47,087 bases of DNA from Nocardia nova (GCF_002933465.1 NZ_PSZE01000041.1:1-47087); one strand, 5' to 3'; positions 19,101 through 25,858 are shown, counted from the stretch's first letter. Notes: generated by a model not told the origin, from the letters alone. Made by a program: numbers and translations.

Positions 19101-19518
19101 CCCGCAGCGCGGCGACCTGCGCGAGGAAGACACCCGGCATCGAGACCGCGGCGGAGCGCAGCGCCTGCGCGGACGGCGCCGCCGACTCCTCCCCTTCCTC
19201 GCCGTCGGCGAGCTCGTCCTCGAGCATCCACGCGATCGGATCGAAGCCGACGGGCCGGACCACCAGCAGCTGCGCGGCCACCGGTTCCAGCCGCGCCTCC
19301 GCCTCGTGCACGAGCGCGGTCAACTCGGGCTCGAGCGCGCTGTCGCGTCCGATCTCCTCCAGCTCCCGCAGCCACTGCGCACCCTGGCCACCGAAGGCCA
19401 GCGCGTACTTCTCACCACCGAGCAGGCGATCCAGCAGCGACGACTTGATACCCGTATCCGAAGCTCCCCCAGCGACCTTCGCGTTCGTTCCGGCCCCGGT
19501 GCGTTCGTTGATCGTCAA
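10171..19518 (-). CDS. fas: Type I fatty acid synthase (FAS-I)
   Basis: One polypeptide of about 3115 residues with the bacterial FAS-I domain order. Acyltransferase: GHSQG, Ser near 160. Enoyl reductase: LLAGMTPTTVDAK, near 433-446. Hot-dog dehydratase: GDHNPIH, Asp1267/His1272. Malonyl/palmitoyl transferase: GHSVGEYNA, Ser1477. ACP: GVSSRRNQLL, phosphopantetheine Ser1847 or 1848. Ketoreductase: GASKGS near 2155-2160 and YGESK with Tyr2318/Lys2322. Ketosynthase: ACATAAVSVEEG with Cys2745, then SKHDTSTAAND and LTGHAKGGAAA histidines. It makes C16-C26 acyl-CoAs in the cytosol, which feed phospholipids and mycolate chains. A TTG at 19518 is taken as start (MTINERTG) because homologues begin at this point and AAGGAAG lies upstream; an ATG 24 codons earlier is unlikely. 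All active sites are present. Confidence 0.95.
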   Translation of the reverse strand: MTINERTGAGTNAKVAGGASDTGIKSSLLDRLLGGEKYALAFGGQGAQWLRELEEIGRDSALEPELTALVHEAEARLEPVAAQLLVVRPVGFDPIAWMLEDELADGEEGEESAAPSAQALRSAAVSMPGVFLAQVAALRALRMQGLDPAEQAPTGIIGHSQGLLAAEAATAQGARDAELLALAQLIGAAATLIARRRGLVPVGDKSPMVAVSNVDPDELRAVVAEMSEGVDPNVAAVVSIRNGRRRAVLSGTVAQLERVRQRCAEIHAEQSRDRDAKKRGGSVFAPVFEDVQVEVAFHHPALAETVELVSAWAAQCEIDTELAAQLARSILVDPVDWVQMVDDTVSDGAQWILDIGPGDLLSRLTQGSLKGTGVGIVAAATRPGQRSLFTPGAAPQVAPSWDTFAPKPIRLPNGRIVVETAFTRLTGRSPILLAGMTPTTVDAKIVAAAANAGHWAELAGGGQVTEQIFADRVAELKTLLQPGRAVQFNSLFLDPYLWKLQLGGKRLVQRSRTAGAPFDGVVVTAGIPELDEAVALIAELTEAGITHVAFKPGTVAQIRAVLRIADEVPDYPVIMHIEGGRAGGHHSWEDLDDLLLETYAELRSRANVVVCVGGGIGTPERATEYLTGEWSVSHGYPTMPLDGVLVGTAAMATLEATTAPEVKQLLVDTPGTPDWVAAGTATGGMASGRSQLGADIHEIDNSASRTGRLLDEVAGDAEAVAARRDEIIEALDRTAKPYFGDVAGMTYLRWLERYVELAALLPEHQRAGRDGFDCGTDLGDAIADATRSVWADITWRDRFAEMVRRAEGRLNPADRGRIPTLFDDDSVFERPVHVICTLKEHYPAAAETVLHPADVPFFVSLCKTPGKPVNFVPVVDADVRRWWRSDSLWQAHDPRYTADQVCVIPGTVSVAGITRVDEPVGELLDRFEQDTAYTLIRGGVTPAAVDGRRRADIGSGAIDIVLAAPDVQWAGRTTANPVHRLGDLHEWTVDPQGAVHRPTGATLVPATGPDADNAYVELTVPLSPANEVRIRITVPASVYNGGAPVVTEADAETAMSALLAVAAGQALPEVKSANGIHVAHVNLAWTPDMVADHAGVTGSGLPEGLSTIGRRVPDVLVGACWPAVFAVLGASRAEGENGSVSSVIEGMLDLVHLDHQVDLVRELPGDPAVLSVRAESASVTDTDLGRVVEVRVTVGVMRDHGLETPTVATLVERFAIRGRNGSNELTDPPRAAGTVSEEATETPRRRRRDVTLTAPRAMAAFAEVSGDHNPIHTSNAAAKLAGLGSPIVHGMWLSAAAQHAVSAVDPESPLPARTVTAWTTRFLGMVRPGAQIDVRVERIAVDRGCEIVEVSCRTGGDLVMTATARLAAPKTVYAFPGQGIQTKGMGLDARSRSKAAKQVWDRADKHTREALGFSILAVVRDNPTYLKARGVEYRHPQGVLHLTQFTQVAMATLGVAQVAELREAGAFVEGAMLAGHSVGEYNALAAVAGVLPLEAVLEVVFQRGSAMHELVPRDTQGRSDYRMAAIRPSQIGLPDAEVIDFVAGVGERVGEFLEVVNLNLRGSQYAIAGTVAGLEELEAEIERRRAEFGGKRAFVLVPGIDVPFHSTVLRKGVPEFRNRLEELLPENLHPEILAGRYIPNLVPRPFSLERDFIAEIADYVPSEPLRAVLDDFESWASRPQELCRVVLIELLAWQFASPVRWIETQDLLFSDTGRGGLGVERFVEIGLAATPTVANLASNTLKLPQYSATKVEVLNIEREAGVVYSTDTDPAPIDEPEETVAAAVPAETAAAAAPAPAPVAASGGPRPDDITFTAADATRVLIALWTKLRLDQIGPVDTIEALCDGVSSRRNQLLVDLGSELSLGAIDGAADADMGALSATVDRLARTYKPFGSVLSDAIGDHLRKVFGPSGKRPAAITDRVTKVWQLGDGWAHHVTAEVSLGTREGASVRGGDLGGLVSGALSDGAAVDAAIDAAVQAVAARRGISVALPAAGGGGGATVDAAALGEFTEQITGRDGVLATAARVVLEQLGLTDQVSAPEASDESLVDLVSAELGSDWPRLVAPAFDARKAVLIDDRWATAREDLATLWLGGSGEDTVDSFTGAGKAVAAQAQWWRKLAMGEARSVLAHTYERIAEAAVSTDEGVWSADTAVITGASKGSIAASIAGRLLAGGATVILTTSKLDDDRLAFYKQLYREHARAGAALWVVPANMASYSDIDALIDWVGNEQTDNAGGAKVLVKPAMTPTLLLPFAAPRVAGDLADAGARAEMEMRVLLWSVERLIGGLSALGADHDVDAKLHVVLPGSPNRGMFGGDGAYGESKAALDAVIAKWRVEKSWAQRVTMVHAMIGWVRGTGLMGHNDPLVAAVEKAGVHTWSTQEMADELLKWCTSRARAVTATGPQQIDLTGGLAGAKLDLSALAEDVEREPEAVADERATVPALPVPPTLTSALPTPEWGAVTADLADMVVIVGAGELGPYGSARTRFEMEVADELSAAGVLELAWTTGLVTWENDPKPGWYDVESGEYVEESELAERYHDAVVQRCGIRRYGDDGSMIDNAAPLLTSVFLDRDLSFVVNSEAEARAFYAADPEHTVISPVADSSDWQVIRQAGTEIRVPRKAKLSRTVGGQIPEGWDPTRWGISPDMASSVDRVALWNIVCTVDAFLSSGFSPAELMSWVHPAMVTNTQGTGMGGMSSMRSLYIDNLLGEPRANDILQEALPNVALAHVVQSYVGSYGGMIHPVAACATAAVSVEEGVDKIRLGKAEVVVAGGYDDLGIEGIVGFGDMSATADSAAMSAKGISDRYFSRANDRRRGGFVESQGGGTVLLARGDIAAEFGLPVLGVVAFAQSFADGVHTSIPAPGLGALGAGRGGAESRLAAELRKLGVTPDEIAVISKHDTSTAANDPNESELHERLAGALGRSEGAPMFVISQKSLTGHAKGGAAAFQLIGLCQVLEQGVIPPNRSLDCVDEKMAEYPHLVWPRQPLRFGDRFALKAGLVTSLGFGHVSGLLAVVHPQAFVEALDPQRRDDYLRRAEERRLAGRQRLVEAMCGGEPLYERPADRRLGRDGTPAKQIRQLEADVLLSAEARLGAEGLYLAHGSCGTGELAGNREAEK

Positions 19519-19899
19519 GACGTATCGACTTCCTTCTCGTGGCGGCTCACCCCCGCGGGGCCCGCTCTTGCGTGCACAGGCGTCCCTCACCCCTGAGGGC
19601 CTGACGAAGCCTCAGGTTCGCACAAAATCATGAGGAAAGCCTCACGTTCCCCGACCCCCGCACCCCTACTGTCGAGTATTTCGGTACGAACGTACAAGAA
19701 TTCTCTAAACCTGACCCACCCTCATGTTTGAAGCCCCAGGTGGCAGCGTTACTCGGAAGTCAGAAAGTTGAGGGTTCCTCATATTGAGAGTTGCCAAATC
19801 GTTATAATCCCAGTTCGTGTTACCCATGGGTACACGACACCCCGCGCGGCTTCGCGATCCGCGCTCGGGCCGGTAGAGTTTGGACGGTCGTACCATCAC
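19519..19899. other. Gene-free intergenic region between fas and tRNA-Leu
   Basis: There is no supported coding sequence. It holds the direct repeats upstream of fas, an interrupted dyad GTAC-GAAC-GTAC near 19685, and a consensus TATAAT at 19803-19808 that is likely the -10 element of the rightward tRNA-Leu promoter. Its base composition is more AT-rich than its surroundings, as expected of a divergent promoter region. Confidence 0.6.
19602..19649. promoter_or_regulatory. Imperfect direct repeats upstream of fas (candidate regulator site)
   Basis: Two similar 18-19-bp boxes lie 29 bp apart: TGACGAAGCCTCAGGTTC at 19602 and TGAGGAAAGCCTCACGTTC at 19631. The second contains a dyad, TGAGG-aaag-CCTCA. 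In mycobacteria fas is activated by the TetR-type regulator FasR through inverted repeats in its promoter. These boxes are the obvious equivalent, but identity with a FasR site is inferred only from position. Confidence 0.4.
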
Positions 19900-19981
<82 letters not shown>

Positions 19982-20014
19982 CAGATTCCCGGTAAATCTG
20001 CCTGATTTGCGTGC

Positions 20015-20042
20015 CGTGTGTTCGAGCGCACTCGAACACACG
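20015..20042. repeat. Perfect 12-bp palindrome with 4-base loop
   Basis: CGTGTGTTCGAG (20015-20026) and its exact complement CTCGAACACACG (20031-20042) flank CGCA, 34 bases after tRNA-Leu and about 110 bases before the AbrB-like gene. It could be the tRNA terminator, an operator for the AbrB-like protein, or a recombinase arm site. Confidence 0.6.
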
Positions 20043-20152
20043 GAGGTGACCAGGGGAATGCGCACCCAGCAGCGACAATTCTTGCCAGATCCGCCAGGAT
20101 CGACGACAGACGCGCCTGCCCGGCCGGGCACCTGGAACGATCGGGGGCAACG

Positions 20153-20578
20153 GTGATCCCCCCGCTGATTCCCCCGCAGGCGCCGCTGGAACAGCTGATT
20201 CGCGGCCCGCTGCCAAAACCTGTGGAGCCACAACCGATCCGCTACGACGACATTCTGTACGGCGTATCGACTCTCGGCGAGGCCGGCAGAGTCCTGGACC
20301 GGGGTGTGATGACGGCGCTCAACTGGATGCCGGGAACACACCTACACGTACAACCCCTGGACGGCGTCCTATTGGTCGCCCCAGCCGACGACGGACCCGT
20401 CCGTGTCACCACCGGCGGCTATTTCCGCATCCCGTTCCGGCAGCGCCGCCGAGTCGGCCTTCTCATCGGCCAGCGCGTTCTACTGATGGGACGCCGGAGT
20501 CGCAAACAACTCCTGGTGCATCCGCCCGCTGCGGTTGGCAGAGTCCTGTCCGCGCAATTGACCCTTCTGGATCGGTGA
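20153..20578 (+). CDS. AbrB/MazE-like small protein paired with recombinase (left copy)
   Basis: A 141-residue protein homologous to the one at 34724-35137; shared positions include V-S-T-L-x-x-x-G-x-V-x-D-R, F/Y-x-R-I-P and G-x-R/D-x-L-L-L. The central segment resembles the swapped-hairpin AbrB/SpoVT DNA-binding fold, with basic residues in IPFRQRRRVGLL. The GTG at 20153 is chosen because GGGGG lies at the right distance and because the resulting length matches the right-hand copy. It ends three bases before the recombinase start, so the two are probably one operon. A role as transcriptional regulator or directionality factor of the recombinase is inferred from the conserved pairing. Confidence 0.65.
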   Translation: MIPPLIPPQAPLEQLIRGPLPKPVEPQPIRYDDILYGVSTLGEAGRVLDRGVMTALNWMPGTHLHVQPLDGVLLVAPADDGPVRVTTGGYFRIPFRQRRRVGLLIGQRVLLMGRRSRKQLLVHPPAAVGRVLSAQLTLLDR

Positions 20579-20581
20579 CAA

Positions 20582-21634
20582 ATGGCCGTTCCGAACGCGG
20601 CAGTCGCTACGAGCGACACCATCGCCGCCGCACGACTGCTGCTCAACCAGATGGGCCTGTCCCCCGCAGACCTCGTCACGCCCGCCACGACCGTGCCCAC
20701 ATTCGCCGAGATCATCCCGGTGGTTCGTGCGACCCTCGAAGCAGGCACGCGACGCACCTACGGAACCCATCTCAACCGACTCGAAGCGCACTGGGGCGAC
20801 CGCAGATTGGACCGGGTCACCAAACCTGAACTCGAGGCCATGGCCCACACCATTCGCGCCACCGCACGCACCAATAGGGCCTCGCGAGGCGGCACCAGCG
20901 CCGTCGAACACTTCATCTCGACCGTCCGCTGCATATACCGGCACGCCGAAGACAGAGGGTGGATCCGCCCCAGCGACAACCCCGCCCGCCAGCTCACGTT
21001 CCCTGCACGCCGCAAGTCCCACCGCTACGCGGTCCCCTCCGACCAACTCACCGAAATTTGCCACACCGCCGCGACAACTGGCAACGATCCCGACCTGGAC
21101 TCTCTACTCCTGCGCCTGCACCTTGAAACTGCCTGCCGCCGAAGCGGTGCCCTCGCACTACGCCCGCACGACCTCGACATCGAACAATGCCTGATCTATC
21201 TCCGAGAAAAGGACGGAACCGACCGCTGGCAACCTGTCTCCCCCACGCTGATGAACCATCTCGTCGCCCATTGCCGCGAACGGCACAGCCGTCAATCCGA
21301 GCAACTCCTGCGATACCGCAACGGCAATCCCATCACCCATCGACGCTACGACCACCTGTGGCGCCGTGTCGGTCAAGAACTCCCCTGGGTCGCCACCCAA
21401 GGCATCACCACGCACTGGCTGCGGCACACCACCCTGACCTGGGTCGAACGCACCTTCAGCTACGCCGTCGCACGGGAATACGCCGGACACTCTGGCAAAA
21501 CCGGGGGGACCACCGCTACCTATGTCAAAGCCAACCTCCAAGAGGTCGCAGCAGCGCTTTCCGTTCTGACAGCCGAACCACACCCCCTCGCGGCTCCCGC
21601 TGCTATCCAATCCATAGCAGCGACAGTTCACTAA
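20582..21634 (+). CDS. Tyrosine recombinase/integrase (left copy)
   Basis: A 350-residue tyrosine recombinase. A SAM-like N-terminal core-binding domain (from FAEIIPVVRATLEAGTRRTY) precedes the catalytic domain. Visible catalytic motifs are Arg in LETACRRSGALAL, H-x-x-R in THWLRHTTLTW, His in AGHSGKTG and the nucleophile Tyr in TATYVKA. It cuts and rejoins DNA, probably at the tRNA-Leu 3' end that lies 600 bp upstream. It is clearly homologous along its length to the recombinase at 33678-34727, which points the opposite way. No integrase-type N-terminal arm-binding domain is obvious. Both copies keep all catalytic residues, so both may be active. Confidence 0.9.
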   Translation: MAVPNAAVATSDTIAAARLLLNQMGLSPADLVTPATTVPTFAEIIPVVRATLEAGTRRTYGTHLNRLEAHWGDRRLDRVTKPELEAMAHTIRATARTNRASRGGTSAVEHFISTVRCIYRHAEDRGWIRPSDNPARQLTFPARRKSHRYAVPSDQLTEICHTAATTGNDPDLDSLLLRLHLETACRRSGALALRPHDLDIEQCLIYLREKDGTDRWQPVSPTLMNHLVAHCRERHSRQSEQLLRYRNGNPITHRRYDHLWRRVGQELPWVATQGITTHWLRHTTLTWVERTFSYAVAREYAGHSGKTGGTTATYVKANLQEVAAALSVLTAEPHPLAAPAAIQSIAATVH

Positions 21635-21933
21635 GGTTCAAGGGGCAGCCGAACGACCGAGTGTTGGACAGGCGAGAAGTTCTTGCCCACAAGGTTTTCG
21701 CGGCCGGTCTGCGCTCATGGATCACGATCGCCGCGTTTCATGGACGGCACGGATACGCCGCAGCGCGCGACAATGAAACGCGCGGCGTAATTCCCACTGT
21801 GGGACCGACACCTGCGCACAGCTCCGAAGCGAAGCCGTCTTCGCCGTACGCAGGGCTGTCCACCGCGCAGGCACATGCCTGTGGCGTTACAACTGCGACG
21901 TTCGTTGTCCGAGCATCTATTTCAGCCAGGAAT
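21635..21933. other. Intergenic stretch, no gene seen
   Basis: About 300 bp between the convergent recombinase and methyltransferase genes. I see no credible coding sequence and no strong hairpin. The sequence GGTTCAAG near 21634 echoes the T-loop of the upstream tRNA-Leu, but the match is only eight bases. Confidence 0.5.
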
Positions 21934-22776
21934 TTATCGTGTCCCGCATCGGAGTCTCGGCTTCGCCGCCGACACAATGTAGTAGTCGAGGAGGCCCTCC
22001 TGATATCCCCGGAGCCAGTTTCGACACCAGTGATTCTCGTACCCCGTGTGCTGCATCCAGGCATCGAATCCCCGCCATACATGTTCGCCAATGGACTCGA
22101 CCTCGACCGGTTCGAAGCCGGTCGTCCGGAGTGTCTCGGTGAAGGAGCCGATCGGGCTCACAACGTCAACCCCGTTGCGGATCGTCTCGATCAGCGGTGC
22201 CAAACGTTGTGCGGAGTCGTCAGCAGTGGTGAAGAACGTCGCCAAGGACAGCTTGCCACCAGGCTTCAGAATTCGGTTCACCTCGGCGACGAATCCTGTC
22301 AGATCCTCGAAATGCTGTGCTGCCTCAACCGAGATGCACCTGTCGAACATTTCATCCCGGAAGGGAATCGCGGACGCCGAGCCTTGCTGGAACGACAGCC
22401 GGCCAGGGTGCGCCGCCAGCACGTCCGCGTTGCACCGATCGGCCCGCGCAATCTGATCGTCCGAGAGATCAAGCCCAATGAGCCGCTGCGGGCCGAACTC
22501 CTGTAGCGCGAGCGCCGCACCGACTCCGATGCCACAGCCGACCTCCAGCACTGCGTGCCGTCCGCCGATATCCGCTCGGCGCAAGACTTCTCGGTACATG
22601 TCGGCCTGGCTGGTGGTTCGCCGGTCTCGGGTCAGATCACCGGGCGTGACGTCGTCAGTCCAGTACCCGAAGTTGATGAAGTGACCCGAGAAGAGATTGC
22701 TAGCGCTGAGATCGCCGCTGCCGTACATCGTCGTGCGCCGAGCAGCGCCAATGTTCTGTGTGGCCATGGGTTCCAT
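21934..22776 (-). CDS. Class I SAM-dependent methyltransferase (small-molecule type)
   Basis: A 280-residue methyltransferase. Motif I is EVGCGIGVGAAL (about 78-89), followed by LIGLDLSDDQIARA (motif II acidic residue), SASAIPFRDEMFD and VNRILKPGGKLSLATFF (motif III/post-III). The N-terminal FSGHFINFGYW segment resembles the sugar/macrolide O-methyltransferase and sarcosine-methyltransferase group of natural-product clusters. The substrate is unknown. ATG 22776 is chosen as start; ATG 22767 is equally possible, and the frame is open far upstream. It diverges from the five-gene cargo operon across about 200 bp, which suggests a shared promoter region and pathway. GC content is lower than in the flanking chromosome. 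Confidence 0.8.
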   Translation of the reverse strand: MEPMATQNIGAARRTTMYGSGDLSASNLFSGHFINFGYWTDDVTPGDLTRDRRTTSQADMYREVLRRADIGGRHAVLEVGCGIGVGAALALQEFGPQRLIGLDLSDDQIARADRCNADVLAAHPGRLSFQQGSASAIPFRDEMFDRCISVEAAQHFEDLTGFVAEVNRILKPGGKLSLATFFTTADDSAQRLAPLIETIRNGVDVVSPIGSFTETLRTTGFEPVEVESIGEHVWRGFDAWMQHTGYENHWCRNWLRGYQEGLLDYYIVSAAKPRLRCGTR

Positions 22777-22984
22777 CTTCGCCTGAAACATCCTGCTGTG
22801 TAGCGGAATTCGCTTCGCATAGGCTCTTGCTGACCAGTACGCTCTGGTGAACTCTGCCGGAACACTTCGCGCGGTCACCGTCGCTCGTCGCGGAGCCAGG
22901 AGGGCCGTTTTTGTCGTACGGCTGTGTTGTACTTCGGGCTCGTCTCGTTCCGTTCGAGGCTCAGGGGATGGAAGGTGGGATTGC

Positions 22985-23851
22985 ATGCTGTCGACCGCGG
23001 TTGCCGACAATCAGGTGCTACTCAGGCAGATTGCCTGTCTTCAGACGATCGACTCCTCACTCTTGGAACGGTTGCGACATGAGGCACTGACAGTCCCGGA
23101 CGAGCAACTATGGGTCGACGAGTACTCGCAGCACCAGTCAGGTGGCTGGTCTACTGTGTCGCTGCTCAACGAATCCGGCTCACCGAGCGATGTTCGGATC
23201 AGGGACTGCTCGCCAGTCGAAACCACGTTGTTGCAGCAGATGCCGGTGACGCGAAAGCTCCTGGCGTCCTTGGGGTTGCGGTACATGTGGGTGCGCCTGG
23301 CTCGTCTGCGTCCGAACTCGTTCCTGTGGGAGCACCGCGATTACAACGAGCTGAACGCCTCTGAGCGCCAACGCCTTCACATACCGCTGGTTACCAACAG
23401 TTCGGCAACCCTCGTGACCGGCGGTGTCCGGGCTTGGCTCCGCCCCGGACGGATCTGGCGGCTGACGCCGACTCACGTACACGGCGCGTGCAACCTGCTC
23501 GGACCGGATCGGTTTCACCTGCTGCTGGACTGCTACGCGGACGATCGGCTGGCCGAACTCAGTGCGAACGAGTGGCTTGACCGCGAAGACCTCGTCGTGC
23601 TGCCCCTCGCAACGGAGGCCGAGCTGCAGGGTCACCGTCGGAAGGCACTTTCGTTGGCACGCCTCGGCTACAGGCGAGCAGCGGAGAACTACCTGCTGCG
23701 ATTGTTCTATGAGCGGTCGTTGCCCGAAGGACTGATCTACGACTTGATCGCTTCGCTGTACGACACGCTCGGCGAAGTCGATGCGGCCGGCGAGTGGCGC
23801 ACCAACAAGATGGTGCTGCTGGGCCTCATGCGATCGGAGGGAGCAGCGTGA
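22985..23851 (+). CDS. Aspartyl/asparaginyl beta-hydroxylase-like 2OG-Fe(II) oxygenase
   Basis: A 288-residue enzyme with a jelly-roll core. The iron ligands are H117 and D119 in LWEHRDYNEL and H166 in THVHGACNLL. Arginines in RLHIPLV and DRFHLLLD would bind 2-oxoglutarate. This matches the aspartyl/asparaginyl hydroxylase and proline hydroxylase branch, which hydroxylates amino-acid side chains free or within peptides. About 90 C-terminal residues (GHRRKALSLARLGYRRAAEN) look like a small helical tail. The ATG at 22985 follows GGAAGGTGGG. It is the first gene of the coupled operon, its stop overlapping the next start by four bases. Confidence 0.75.
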   Translation: MLSTAVADNQVLLRQIACLQTIDSSLLERLRHEALTVPDEQLWVDEYSQHQSGGWSTVSLLNESGSPSDVRIRDCSPVETTLLQQMPVTRKLLASLGLRYMWVRLARLRPNSFLWEHRDYNELNASERQRLHIPLVTNSSATLVTGGVRAWLRPGRIWRLTPTHVHGACNLLGPDRFHLLLDCYADDRLAELSANEWLDREDLVVLPLATEAELQGHRRKALSLARLGYRRAAENYLLRLFYERSLPEGLIYDLIASLYDTLGEVDAAGEWRTNKMVLLGLMRSEGAA

Positions 23852-24717
23852 ATCTGCCTATTCTGAGCAAACTCGCCGAGGCGAACCGTCCTGAGCAGTT
23901 CGCGCTCCTTGAACACGCGACCGAGAGCTTTACCAGGAGCGACGCGGTGACGCACTTGCTCGTGCGTGGTTCCCTGGCCCGCGGTACTGCCGATCGGCTG
24001 TCCGACGTTGATTTCGTTGTCGGCGTGCGAGATTCACAGTTCGAGGAATTCGTCTCAGTGCTTAATCCTCTGATCACCGCCGACCTCGGCGGCATCCTCC
24101 CCGGGTGGTTGGACACGATCGTCGGCAACATGGGCGGCTTGGGCTACGTCTACCTCATCGGGTGGGCGGGTCATCTCCAACAACTCGATCTGTACCTCGC
24201 TCCCGCCAGCTGTATCGGCCGCGTGCAGGAGCAGACGGTCTGCCAGCCGATCTTCACGCGCGACTACGAAGCGGTGTACGAGCCGGACGCCGACACCAGG
24301 CAGTTCGTAGCCGACACGATGGGCGTGCCCCGATCGTGTGAGGATCTCCTGATCGAGGCCCTGGTGATTGGCTATCTGATCCGAAAGCGGATCACACGCG
24401 GACAGGAGTTCATCGCGTACTCGGAATCCTTCCTGTTCAACACCACGGCGAAAAACCTGATCAAAACCGCGCTGGCTCCGACGTCCACCTTTTGGGGCTG
24501 GTACCAGCTAAAAGAGGAAATCGGCACGACACCGATTGGGCGGGAGTGCTTGAACCACCTGATGGCGCTGATCTCTGCGCCCGCCATTCCTACGGTTGCA
24601 TCTCTCACTGAAGGATTAGACCGCATGTTCGCCATCGCAAACATGGTGGCACCCGAAGCAGTCGACAACCTGAAGGAAGCGATCGACGCCTACCGCTACT
24701 ACCTGGAGTTGCCATGA
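23848..24717 (+). CDS. Nucleotidyltransferase (aminoglycoside-NTase-like fold)
   Basis: A 289-residue protein with the polymerase-beta-type nucleotidyltransferase signature GSLARGTADRLSDVDFVV: G41-S42 and the metal-binding pair D53/D55, with a further acidic strand at QLDLYLAP. The C-terminal half is helical and resembles the substrate-binding domain of ANT-type enzymes. Members transfer NMP from NTP to small molecules (antibiotics, metabolites) or proteins. The GTG at 23848 overlaps the upstream TGA, so translation is coupled. Context argues for a tailoring step in a pathway rather than simple drug resistance, but a self-resistance function is possible. Confidence 0.75.
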   Translation: MNLPILSKLAEANRPEQFALLEHATESFTRSDAVTHLLVRGSLARGTADRLSDVDFVVGVRDSQFEEFVSVLNPLITADLGGILPGWLDTIVGNMGGLGYVYLIGWAGHLQQLDLYLAPASCIGRVQEQTVCQPIFTRDYEAVYEPDADTRQFVADTMGVPRSCEDLLIEALVIGYLIRKRITRGQEFIAYSESFLFNTTAKNLIKTALAPTSTFWGWYQLKEEIGTTPIGRECLNHLMALISAPAIPTVASLTEGLDRMFAIANMVAPEAVDNLKEAIDAYRYYLELP

Positions 24718-25316
24718 GTATGAAGCGCGAAATCTCCTTGAAGGCCACCTTTTTCGGGGGCGTTGTCCCGGCGTCGGAGGCAGAACAGGCGCTGGCCTAC
24801 GACATCGGGCGCGGCCTGGCCGAGGCTGGGTTCATACTTCAGCACGGCGGCTACAACGGCCTGATGGAGGATGCCGCTCGTGGCGCAGCCAGTGCAGGTG
24901 GGGAGATTTTCGCTGTCACTCTGGCCGACGTGAACTGGGGCGACTTCAACCCCTATGTCTCCCAGTCGTTTCGACTGCCCAAAATGGGCGATCGAATTCA
25001 CCAGTTCCTCGATGAAGCCGACGTGGTGGTCGCTATGGGCGGCGGCGTCGGTACGCTGCACGAGCTGACCGCAGCGATTTGGTACGCAGGCAATATCCGA
25101 CTGGTACCAGTGTGGTTGGCCGGTGCGACCGCGCTGCGACTATCGGCCTTCCTCAGATCGGAACGATGGTTGTTCGAGACACCGACCAGGCCGCTCGGCT
25201 TCCTCAAGGAAATTCCTGACACTGCCGCGTTCAGCCACGCGCTGTCCGAGCTGACCGAACATCGACGCTCTGGGGTGCCGTCGGTCGCGACAGCACCATC
25301 GAATGGGCGTGGCTGA
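24714..25316 (+). CDS. LOG/SLOG-superfamily protein (putative nucleotide N-glycosidase)
   Basis: A 200-residue Rossmann-like protein: HGGYNGLMEDAARGA (about 44-58) and MGGGVGTLHELTAA (108-121) correspond to the two phosphate-binding loops of LOG-type phosphoribohydrolases. LOG enzymes release a base from nucleoside 5'-monophosphates, giving ribose 5-phosphate. The usual PGGxGT is GGGVGT here and the M-H-x-R-K motif is replaced by KMGDRIHQF, so the exact reaction or ligand may differ; SLOG proteins also bind nucleotide signals. Start and stop overlap both neighbours. Together with the next gene it suggests exchange of a base on a ribose phosphate. Confidence 0.75.
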   Translation: MSMKREISLKATFFGGVVPASEAEQALAYDIGRGLAEAGFILQHGGYNGLMEDAARGAASAGGEIFAVTLADVNWGDFNPYVSQSFRLPKMGDRIHQFLDEADVVVAMGGGVGTLHELTAAIWYAGNIRLVPVWLAGATALRLSAFLRSERWLFETPTRPLGFLKEIPDTAAFSHALSELTEHRRSGVPSVATAPSNGRG

Positions 25317-25858
25317 TGTTGCCGACCAGCCTCATTGCCCGAATCCGTACGGCCGCACTCCAACGCGGCAAGTTCACGCTGTCATCGGGTGAGGTGCTTG
25401 ATGAGTACTTCGATCAATACGAACTTGCCGCCGACCCCGTGCTGCTGCATGACGTTGCGGGTGCGCTTGCTCGGGAGCTTCCACGACGCATCGACTGCGT
25501 GGTCGGCGTAGCGCTGGGTGGTGTGCCGCTCGCGGTCGCGTTGTCAGCCGTCGCCAAGATCCGCACCAGCTTTTATCGGCCGGCCCCCAAAACGTACGGC
25601 ACCTGTCGTCAGATAGAGGCGAACGACCTCAACGGCAGCCGAGTTGTGGTGGTGGACGACGTCGTTCGTAGTGGAACGCAGATCCTTCACGCAGCTGAGA
25701 TCCTGGGCGAGGCCGGCGCGACAGTTATTGCTGCAGTGTGCGTCCTGGATCGCGAGCTTGGGGGCCGTGAGAGATTGGAACGGCGCGGCATCGAACTGCG
25801 GTCATTACTCACGCCCGCGACCCTCTTCGGGATCGAGCGGGAGAGGAGCGCCAGCTGA
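25316..25858 (+). CDS. Orotate phosphoribosyltransferase-like enzyme
   Basis: A 180-residue type I PRTase. The PRPP-binding loop VVVVDDVVRSGTQI lies at about 110-123, the pyrophosphate-loop region is VVGVALGGVPLAV (62-74), and an OPRT-like N-terminus is GKFTLSSGEVLDEYFDQYEL. The family condenses a base with PRPP to a nucleoside monophosphate. The K-x-x-K segment of housekeeping OPRT is altered (RPAPKTYGT), so the substrate need not be orotate. A second pyrE copy inside a cargo operon, between a LOG-like gene and a phosphatase, suggests an unusual base. It overlaps neighbours by one base on both sides (TGATG). Confidence 0.8.
   Translation: MLPTSLIARIRTAALQRGKFTLSSGEVLDEYFDQYELAADPVLLHDVAGALARELPRRIDCVVGVALGGVPLAVALSAVAKIRTSFYRPAPKTYGTCRQIEANDLNGSRVVVVDDVVRSGTQILHAAEILGEAGATVIAAVCVLDRELGGRERLERRGIELRSLLTPATLFGIERERSAS

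Noticed and set aside
10222..19596. Very long plus-strand open frames (1476 and 1630 codons) opposite fas
   Set aside because: They are antisense shadows of the high-GC fas gene. They carry no recognisable domains, are extremely rich in Arg, His, Gly and Asp, and every FAS catalytic motif is on the minus strand.
21625..21650. Second copy of the tRNA-Leu 3' end (att site) after the left recombinase
   Set aside because: Only the eight bases GGTTCAAG match the tRNA T-loop; the following bases differ, so the resemblance is probably chance.
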